Assembly: GCA_003427395.1 (NCBI GenBank)
Contig: BFEA01000264.1
Span: 644,185 to 667,360, forward strand
DNA from: Chara braunii
Lineage: Eukaryota > Streptophyta > Charophyceae > Charales > Characeae
Direction: 5' to 3'
Length of the DNA stretch: 23,176 nucleotides
Position 1 is the stretch's first letter. The number at the start of each line of letters is the position of its first letter. The position numbers were made by a program, and so were the translations under genes. Shown in pieces: positions 1 through 6,823 of the stretch. Below the pieces are notes generated by a model. That model did not search any database and had not been told where the DNA came from. It saw only the letters and a list, made by a program, of their open reading frames with translations.

Positions 1-451
1 CTACGAGACAAGCAATCAATCAAGATCCGCTGAATAAATCCAATTCATTCATCTTCCGGTCTGATTGCTTGCTCGTTTTCTTGTTTGCTTTTTGTTCCAC
101 TGTTTGATTGTGTGCGTATGTTTGTCTGTGAGAGAGTGAGTGGGGGGAAGAGGTGGTTAGGGTACAGGCGAAGTCGGGGGGCAAACGTGGTTGGGGAGGG
201 AGAGCAGGAAATCGTGACACGTGGCAGCGCCCCGGCCTCCCTGACCTCCTGCCCGCAATCTTCCCCCACCTCCCCAGCCTTCTCATTTCTCGCCAACCGC
301 CTCCCCCGCCATCCCCACCTGCTTACCAATTCTGTGCTTCTGCCTATCTTCTCTTTCATATCGGGAGAAATAAAAATCCTTCAGGTAATATTAAAACTGC
401 TGCTACATTTAAATTCCTGTTAGCTAAAACTACAATGTCATGCCCTTTTCC

Positions 452-710
452 CGTTCTTAGCTGTTTGAGCTTTGTTTTGCAGCTTTTTTCAGCAGCAATC
501 GTTTCTTTCTCGTCGTTTTTTTTTTGTGGTCGGTGGAGAGAAAGTAAGCCGAGCAAAAGAAGAGATCGGGGTCGACGTCCCCTTTTTTTTTTTTTTTTTT
601 TTTTTTCCTTCGACGTCCCCTAAGGGGAAGAGTTGAAATCTTTTTAAAATTTCGTTCTTTGCTATTTGAGCTTTGTTTCACAGCTGTTTTGAGCAGCAAT
701 CGTTTCTTTC
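452..710. repeat. Diverged direct duplication of about 59 bp
   Basis: Bases 452-510 and 653-710 align almost end to end. Both begin with CGTTCTT, run through TTTGAGCTTTGTTT and end AGCAGCAATCGTTTCTTTC, with roughly 85% identity by eye. The spacer contains the T24 tract. It is probably an old local duplication; no function is visible. Confidence 0.7.
572..620. repeat. T24 tract bracketed by an 11-bp direct repeat
   Basis: TCGACGTCCCC occurs at 572-582 and again at 610-620. Between the copies lie 24 consecutive Ts (583-606) and the bases CCT. The arrangement resembles a target-site duplication around a bare poly(A/T) insertion. A very similar arrangement is found at 6024-6070. Confidence 0.75.
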
Positions 711-989
711 CGGTCAAGTCTTTTTCATGGTAGGCTACGTAATCTGAAAACAAAGAGGGAGCACGGCACAAAAGTCTCTTGCACAAGAAGTTGCTCCCTC
801 TCCTGGGCCCCCCACTGCTCCTCAACCCGCTAACTGTCTTTGTCTTTGTGATCTTCCTGCTGCCCTCCCTCTCCGGTCCTTGAACAGTTCTTCCTTGTTG
901 CGAAAAAAAGAAATTGAAAAATTTGGAAGTCCAAGCAACTAAGGGAAAATGCCTTTTCAGTGACTGTGTTTGTAGGACTAAAAGCACAG

Positions 990-1092
990 CGACGTGTACA
1001 CAGTGACTGCAGTCACCGTGACTGCAGACACCTTCACACCGTACACAGTCGCTGTCTACACCGTAACTGCGTGCACAGTGACTGCGCATATA
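990..1092. repeat. Degenerate tandem array of CAGTGACTGC-like units
   Basis: About six imperfect copies of a motif close to ACACAGTGACTGC occur back to back. In one plus frame this gives repeated Tyr-Thr-Val-Thr-Ala. A perfect 14-bp palindrome, GTGACTGCAGTCAC, lies at 1003-1016. There is no other evidence of coding. Confidence 0.6.
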
Positions 1093-1633
1093 CACAAATC
1101 ATTTCGTTGTTCAGGCAATCATGCTTCCTTTTTTTTTTTTTTTTTTTTTAAAACAGGTCCTTATGTTCCTGCCTCCATATCCATTCTGGGGAAGCGTCAG
1201 TCCGGTTCCTATTCCCCCGGCAAGTCAAAATTGAATACATCATAGTACACACTNACGCTTCCTTCCGTCCGGCCGAAGGATCCCTGACCAGCATTGATTA
1301 CTCCTGTGTAGGAGGATTGACTGTCAGCTTTCCCTACCCTTGCTTTCCTCTCAGACGCCCTGTAGGTTCTGTCGAATTGGTCATACAGCACAAGAAAGCC
1401 GGGAGATATGTCTATCCTCCTGAGTCCAAAACCTCAATTTGTCCCACTCGGGGCTACTTCTCTTGTCGTTGTAGGAGTGGTCCATTTCTTCCAGTGTAGT
1501 TTATTGTCCGAGACTGTCGCGATCTTTCCCTGTTACAGTAGCGCCCAGTCTCTCATGAAGATTCTTCTCCTGTTTACGAGTCTTTCAGGTTAACTTTGCC
1601 TCTCGTCGCTATCACTATGCTCCTTCATCTGCA

Positions 1634-2095
1634 TCAGATCTCAGTTTCCACCATCCTCAACAGGAGGACCCACATTTCCTCCTTGGCCACCTCTGAGCCC
1701 TCGATTGTCTTGGTGCATCTCCTTTTCCGTATGACCCACAAAGCTAGTTTCCTGAGCATGTGGAACCAGACTGCTTCTCCGCCTCTGAGACTGTCGAGGA
1801 TGTTAGCAAGAAGTAAGATGTTTGGGGGGGTGAGGTTGGGGGGAGAGGATGAGAAGAGGTGGTGCCATAAGTTTCGGACTTTGTTCCATATCGAGGCTGC
1901 CTGGCTGCAGTATAGGAGGCAGTGGGGGATGTCTTCAGGGACGCTGAGCTCGCACATAACGCATAGTTCCGAGCTGTTGGGGTCTGAGTGTTTTCTTCTT
2001 TTGTGGAGCCACTGGTTGACAGGGAGTGCTGCGTGGGCTAGGAGCCACTGTAAGCTACGGATTCTAGCTGGTCTTATGGGGAGGTTTTGTCCAGG
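1634..2095 (-). pseudogene. LINE C-terminal zf-RVT-like region (fragment)
   Basis: After a frameshift at about 2085-2095 the minus strand reads ARIRSLQWLLAHAALPVNQW, then CVMCELSVPEDIPHCLLYC, then ASIWNKV. A CxxC pair, then HC and C, followed by a W near 'ASIWNKV' is the pattern of the zf-RVT domain at the C-terminus of plant LINE ORF2 proteins. The open part starting at the Met codon at 1957 runs to 1634. Coding-like sequence continues weakly toward 1385. It forms the end of the same decayed LINE. Confidence 0.7.
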
Positions 2096-3355
2096 GGATG
2101 GACATTGAGACTGTTGGCTCTAGGTTCATTGTCTCTCTCCATCTGTTTTCGAGTTTGGGGTTGGGATCCGTGGTCTTTAGGCCTACATTGTACCCGAATT
2201 TCACGTCGTATTCCCATGTCGTCCTGTTTTTTCCAGATTTGCTTTGTTTCCAGACCCACTCCTTTGGGTCAAATTCGAGCTCTGTGATGCTGAGGTCGGC
2301 CTGGAAGATTACCCATGGTTTGGTTTTTGACACCCTCACTTTTCTCAGTAGGAAGGACTCTATCGTCTCTAGCTGAGGTTCTATGTTAAGGATGGCTAGT
2401 TCCTGAAGGTTTTGGTTGGCAATAGGGTAGGAGTAGAATTTGGAGCGGTGGCCGGTGGTTGACGTGCGGGATACAAACCGGTATGCTCTGTTTGGTGAAG
2501 TTTGGGAGACGAGTATACCCCAGTCCTCTGGTTTCCAGGAGAAGTCCTCCTTCAAGAGGTGAATCCAATGGGGTGGGATGCTCTTCTGGATTGTGAGTAG
2601 GTTTTCTGCGAGAGCGTGACAACCTTTTAGAGTGTTTCGGAGTTCTTGTTCCACCCGCCATTCTGCCCGTTCTTCTGCCCACAGGTGCGCAACCTGCCAC
2701 ACCCCTTTTTCAACCCACGACAGCCATCTTCAGTCCTTACTTCTTAGTGACCAAGGGCAACCCTAGGGTTCCTTAATCCACTCATCGCAAAACAGCGGTT
2801 GTCACAGGACCTCCTCTTTGGTTTCTGTTCTGCCATGTCTGCCTGGCCTCATACGCCGTCAGGCCTTCAGAGACGGGGTCGAGTACGGATTGGGTGGTGG
2901 GGTTGTCTGGTTGTCTGAGTTTAGTGTGGTGATCTGCGGGATCTGCCTGATGTTATTGTCCAATGTCCACTCCTTTGCCATAATCCAGAACTAGCCGCTC
3001 ATGTTTGGTTGGAAGCTTATCGGTGCTAGGTTTCTTATGCTGTCAAGAGCCATCTTGGTCCATGGTAGGTATTGTCTGGTCAGGATCTTAATGACCCATT
3101 TCATCTGTGTGTTGTTGCCCCGTGCTTGGGATCAATTAGGCTTAGGCCTCCCTCCTGCACTTTCCTAATGATGTGGATCCAAGCTACCCTATTGATGCAT
3201 GAGGTCCGGTTGGGATCCCCCATCCATAGATAGCATCTTGATCTTGCCTTTATGGTTTGGAAATCGACGTCCGGGGCAGACCAGATGGATGCAATGTACC
3301 ATAGTGTGGAGAAGATGGTTGTGTTTATAATTACTGCCCTCCCGAACAGCGATGC
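2064..3355 (-). pseudogene. LINE ORF2 linker region with multiple stops
   Basis: On the minus strand the RT frame continues past 3355 through IIRKVQEGGLSLIDPK, shifts frame near 3120, and then reads in one phase to 2064. In that last phase the stops are TAG 2991-2993, TGA 2859-2861, TGA 2802-2804, TAG 2763-2765 and TGA 2730-2732. The cleanest block is 2064-2702, about 212 codons, rich in Trp and charged residues (DEWIKEP and VEKGVWQVAHLWAEE just before it). It matches the poorly conserved region between RT and the C-terminal zinc region of plant LINEs in position and character. No enzyme motif is recognised in it. Confidence 0.65.
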
Positions 3356-3907
3356 CTACGCGTTCTTGCACGGGGCCAGGCGGGTTATAGCCTTGGCAAT
3401 TAAGCCGTGGCCCATCCCCGGCCACACCCCATCCCTGTTGACCATGATGCCTATGCCTACGTATCTAAGTGTTTGTACGCCTGTGGACCACGACATGGGT
3501 GTGGTTGTGCCCTCCGGTTGGGGGGCCATCTCGTCTGCGACCCACCATCCTTCGGTCTTGCTCCAATTGACCTTCATTTCAGACGCAAGACGGAAAGCCT
3601 CCATAGCCCTCGTGAGGGCTTGGAAGGAACTGTCGTTGGCACGGATTAGGACAGTGAGATCGTCTGCGAACATCAGAGCGGTGGGTAGGGCGAAGTTGTG
3701 AAGAGGGTTGAAGTTCCGTTCGGTAAGCCGATCAATGGACGGGTGTTTGCGGAGGAAGGAAGCTATAGTGTCCATAATGAAGAGAAAGATGGGTAGAGCT
3801 AGGGGGTCACCTTGTCGTACAGACCTGGAGATGGGGTAAGTTTTCGAGAGGATCCTGTTGATCTGCACTCTGCCGGTTGCGTCAGCGTACAGCACTTTGA
3901 CCCTACG
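3356..3907 (-). pseudogene. LINE reverse transcriptase, C-terminal half (fragment)
   Basis: The minus-strand frame contains SVRQGDPLALPIF followed about 40 residues later by the catalytic FADDL box (3656-3670). Both are characteristic of non-LTR retrotransposon RT, which copies element RNA at a nicked target site. After FADDL come an MKVNWSKTE-like segment and a thumb-like region ending LRYVGIGI. The fingers and the first catalytic Asp region are absent because of the truncation at about 3907. The longer open frame that starts at 4297 translates simple repeats (Ile-Asn-Gln-Ser) before 3907 and is not part of the protein. A TAG at 3356-3358 interrupts the frame, which then continues in phase (ASLFGRAVI) for about 70 codons. 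Confidence 0.8.
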
Positions 3908-4060
3908 TGACACTGTCGGCCGCGCATCCTGCGGTCGAGGCCGAGGCCGAGGAGGCCTGCCGCGGGCCCGCGGCCGAGTCTGCGCAGCAGCACCACGCCC
4001 AGGCGGGGCGCTCGAAATAGGCGCACTCGCTTGGCCTGCGCATGTCGGCCACTGTCGGCC
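3908..4060. other. GC-rich patch with palindrome and an 11-bp direct repeat
   Basis: About 140 bp of very GC-rich sequence sits between AT-rich neighbours. CACTGTCGGCC occurs at 3911-3921 and again at 4050-4060, bracketing it. A perfect 16-bp palindrome, GCCGCGGGCCCGCGGC, lies at 3959-3974. It abuts the broken 5' end of the LINE. No gene is recognised. Confidence 0.6.
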
Positions 4061-4090
4061 TATACAAAGAAAAAAAAACCAACAGAAATT

Positions 4091-4166
4091 GGGGGGGGGG
4101 GGGGTGATGTGTGACAAAAAAAAATAAAAAATAAATAAATAAATAAATATCAATTGATTGATTATT

Positions 4167-4206
<40 letters not shown>
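4091..4206. repeat. G14 tract, (AAAT)n and (GATT)9 microsatellites
   Basis: There is a run of 14 Gs at 4091-4104, an A-rich stretch with ATAA/AAAT units to about 4150, and nine perfect GATT units at 4171-4206. Translations of this stretch (Ile-Asn-Gln-Ser repeats) are simple-sequence artefacts. Confidence 0.9.
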
Positions 4207-4208
4207 CC

Positions 4209-4308
4209 TCAACGCCTGAATCTGGACGTGTTTGTGGAGATGTGCAGAAATCGGGTTGAGTTTCCTCAACCGCACATCTCCGCAAACACGTCCACATTCA
4301 GGCATTGA
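4209..4308. repeat. 100-nt near-perfect inverted repeat (hairpin)
   Basis: Arms 4209-4245 and 4272-4308 are reverse complements over 37 positions with three differences: a C/A and a C/C mismatch, and one that would be a G-U pair in RNA. The 26-nt loop holds a nested 7-bp stem (GGTTGAG 4254-4260 with CTCAACC 4265-4271, loop TTTC). The size and pairing resemble a plant miRNA precursor or a small foldback element. The DNA is symmetric, so the transcribed strand cannot be told. Confidence 0.85.
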
Positions 4309-4917
4309 CGAAACTCTACAGAGACTTGGCCCCGAGCATGCCATACCCGACCTCGATCTATGACACTTTCTAATCCCATATGCGTACAACAGCCATCCAC
4401 TAACTGGTCTTGCTCAGTTGGTACACCCCCGAACTGGTAAAATACAGACTCCGACCTGAGTTCTACTTCCGCTCAAAGCAGATGAAGCAGATGAAGCAGA
4501 TGAGTAAAATTTTGCAAATTTGAATTACCTAGGTCTGGTCATTTCAAATGACGATATCTGAAAAGACCGTTGCCCTTTGCTGGAAAAAAAAAAGGAAAAA
4601 AACGCAAAAAAAAAACAGCGGCTGGCAAAGTGAGTGTAGGTGGACCAGTAGCGAATTAAAAACAAAAATCGGGTTTAGCGTCAAAGATTCGGGGGCAGGT
4701 AGACTACTTGCCTGACTTCTCCCTTCTCCATAGTAGACTCAGAGAACCCGAGTACGTCGAGCCTTTTCCCCCCGGGCCGAATACAGTGAATAGTACATCG
4801 ATAAAGTTGTTGATTAACAGATGCAGAGAGTTCGAGCCCTGCTGGATAGGCTCTCGGGGGTTCTGAATGTCCCGGAGCTTATGACACACCAAGCTTTAGT
4901 TTTATTAATACTAGTCA
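4307..4917. other. Non-coding stretch with weak tRNA-like promoter motif and 9-bp triplication
   Basis: No gene is seen. A box-A-like TTGCTCAGTTGG at 4410-4421 is followed about 48 bp later by a poor box-B match (GAGTTCTACTTCC, 4458-4470), possibly a decayed tRNA-derived SINE. AGCAGATGA is repeated three times at 4477-4503. Confidence 0.45.
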
Positions 4918-5039
4918 ATGATCGGAGATTTCCAAACCCCTACGCAGGCGCCATCAAGAATAAGGGGGTGGGTAAAATGTAGGTCAGGGTCTCGTAAACC
5001 CCTTCAATGGGCAGTAATCAACGATCAAATTTCTGAAAA

Positions 5040-5530
5040 TAAAGGAGGGAAGAAGGCGGCAAGACATAGGCGGGAGGAAATTGGCGGGAAGAATGTGGCG
5101 GTAATTGAGCGTAATATTTCTGAGAAGAGAGGCGGGAACGAAAAATTGGCAGCGAAAAAAAAAAAAAAGGCAGGATTCAGCGGTCAATTTTCGGAGAAGT
5201 CCGAGAAGAGAGGCGGGAAGAAATTAGCGGTAAGTAGCGGTCAAAGTTTCCAGAAGAAAGGCGGGAAAAAATTGGCAGTAATCAGAGGACGAAATTTCGG
5301 GAAGAAAGGCGGGAAGAAATTGGCGGTAAATGTATGTCCTTGGTGACATCCGTTAAAATTGGAACTACACAAAGAAGGTTGGCTTGGACCCAGCGCAAGA
5401 AAAAGACAAAAAAGAAAAGAAAAGAAATGTGACAAAAAACACAAGTAAAATAAAAGGCGGGAAGAAATTGGCGGTAAGCTGCGGTCCAATTTCCCCCCCC
5501 CCCTAAAAAAAGGCGGGAAGATAAGCAGAA
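5040..5530. repeat. 48-bp-period tandem repeat with GGCGGGA core
   Basis: GGCGGGA occurs at 5069, 5083, 5131, 5212, 5260, 5308, 5456 and 5512. The steps 5083 to 5131, 5212 to 5260 and 5260 to 5308 are exactly 48 bp, and the full unit reads close to GGCGGGAAGAAATTGGCGGT plus an AGCGGTCAAATTTC-like half. Forty-eight is a multiple of three, so one plus frame gives a 16-residue Lys/Gly repeat (GGKKLAV). There is no gene evidence beyond that frame. The later copies are separated by an A-rich insertion around 5390-5455. Confidence 0.8.
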
Positions 5531-5874
5531 TTTCCTAGAGCAGGATCACGATTCTCTCTCAGGCCTAATCAAAAACTGACAGAAAAAGAAGTGACAAACC
5601 CCCCTTGTAATTATTAAAAAACAAAACAAAAAAAAAACCTTGTAAAACGAAATCAAACGGTTGCTATGGGAGACATAATTCTATCACAAAAGAAAGGGAA
5701 AAGTTATAAAGCGCCGGGATGAGTTGCGTCGTCCTGTAGCCCGAGCTTTACGGGGGCATGGTGGTGTGGATCGAATTAAAGAGGAAAAAAAAAAAAAAAA
5801 AAAGTTATAAAGCCCCCTAGTTATAAAGCCCCCAAGTCGCGGGGAGGTTTTATAACGTTTCCCCAAAAGAAAGC
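5531..5874. other. Non-coding, A-rich, with repeated GTTATAAAGC
   Basis: No gene is seen. GTTATAAAGC recurs near 5703, 5804 and 5819, the last two next to an A19 run (5785-5803). A degenerate copy of the downstream 71-bp unit (GGTTGCTATG followed by a CATAATTCT-like segment) is visible near 5658. Confidence 0.5.
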
Positions 5875-6016
5875 CTAATAAAAAAAACACAAGTAAAAGG
5901 AGGAAATACAGTAAATGGTTGCTATGAACAACATTCTGCTACGAACTAATAAAAAAAACACAAGTAAAAGGAGGAAATACAGTAAATGGTTGCTATGAAC
6001 AACATTCTGCTACGAA
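5875..6016. repeat. Perfect tandem duplication, 2 x 71 bp
   Basis: Bases 5875-5945 and 5946-6016 are identical by eye, including an A8 run. Each copy begins CTAATAAAAAAAACACAAG and ends TTCTGCTACGAA. The lack of divergence points to a recent duplication or an assembly error. Confidence 0.9.
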
Positions 6017-6023
6017 AGCGAAA

Positions 6024-6070
6024 AACGTTCGACTTTTTTTTTTTTTTTTTTTTTTTTAATAACGTTCGAC
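6024..6070. repeat. T24 tract bracketed by a 10-bp direct repeat
   Basis: AACGTTCGAC lies at 6024-6033 and again at 6061-6070 (read directly as AATAACGTTCGAC). Between them are 24 Ts (6034-6057) and AAT. The layout and T count match the tract at 572-620. Confidence 0.75.
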
Positions 6071-6491
6071 TTTTTCAAAACCACAGTATCCTCCTTCTGT
6101 TTTAGCGAGCGAGCGACAAAATTCTCCGTGGCTGTCCAGCAAAGTGTCCTTCCTAAGGAGACTCTGATCGACCACGTGGGTTCACATCCAATCCCCCCAC
6201 CTACGCCAACCACGCCGTCGCCATGGATTCTTCGAAGATCGGCCAGCACATGGGATTATTTGCTCAGTAATGTCCCGACAAACCTTTGCTAACGTGACAA
6301 ATAAAAAAAAGAGAGAGCTACGTAAGCAGATCGAGTTGTTGGTCGATCGAGGCGACAATTCCTGTTCTGCTATCACCTTCTTTGCCCTCCACACCTTTTT
6401 GTCCGAGGATATCCTACGAGTATATTCCCTACAGTATCAATGTCTGCTATCACGAAATTATTAACACCTCAATCAATCAATCTACTCCAGC

Positions 6492-6493
<2 letters not shown>

Positions 6494-6560
<67 letters not shown>
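6494..6560. repeat. (CT)n microsatellite
   Basis: About 33 uninterrupted CT dinucleotides are followed by C-rich sequence. The tract lies about 260 bp beyond the stop codon of the receptor kinase, on its 3' side. Apparent Ser-Leu repeat proteins over it are artefacts. Confidence 0.95.
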
Positions 6561-6562
<2 letters not shown>

Positions 6563-6823
6563 CCCCCTCCCCCGGGGCGCAATCGAACCTCCAGGCAGGC
6601 ACTATTTAACAAACGCATCCGTTAACCTTCGTTATAACATTAATTAATAGTCGTAACTAGTAATTAGTCCCCAAGGCTCTCTACTTCCTCTTCCAATCAA
6701 CCATTACAAGTCCTTCTGCTACCTATTCTCTTCCCCCGTTTGCCCACAGTTTTCAGCATCTCCGCTGCAGTCCCCTCTCCATCCGCTGAAGAGGCATCTG
6801 TCCATGTGGTCTGCGCCAGACGC

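Larger units (their letters stand above)
1..1128. other. Non-coding stretch, left edge
   Basis: No convincing gene is seen on either strand. Open frames here are low-complexity (Ser/Phe/Pro-rich, or Lys runs from homopolymers) and lack recognisable domains. The stretch holds a diverged direct duplication (452-510 and 653-710), a T24 tract in a short duplication (572-620) and a degenerate tandem array near 990-1090, each listed separately. Confidence 0.6.
1129..3907 (-). mobile_element. 5'-truncated LINE-type (non-LTR) retrotransposon, decayed
   Basis: This minus-strand element reads from about 3907 down to a T21 run at 1129-1149, which would be its poly(A) tail. It encodes the second half of a LINE reverse transcriptase, a long linker and a C-terminal zf-RVT-like zinc region. 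Homology stops sharply at about 3907 in the middle of the RT domain. Further upstream the sequence is GC-rich and unrelated, so the element is 5'-truncated, as is typical for LINEs. No clear target-site duplication was found. At least six in-frame stops and three frameshifts make it non-functional. The remaining 3' region (about 1150-1630) still shows patchy coding-like sequence on the minus strand. Confidence 0.8.

Noticed and set aside
457-1095. Minus-strand frame of 212 codons
   Set aside because: It crosses the T24 tract as poly-Lys, repeats itself through the local duplication and the TGACTGC array, and has no recognisable protein features.
1129-3907. Target-site duplication for the LINE
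   Set aside because: The sequence left of the poly(T) tail was compared by eye with the region around 3907 and 4060; no match of useful length was found.
5040-5530. CRISPR array or Lys-rich repeat gene
   Set aside because: The repeats are contiguous and degenerate without unique spacers in a eukaryotic context, and the open frame has no other support.
6382-6625. Ser-Leu repeat proteins
   Set aside because: They come only from the (CT)n microsatellite.
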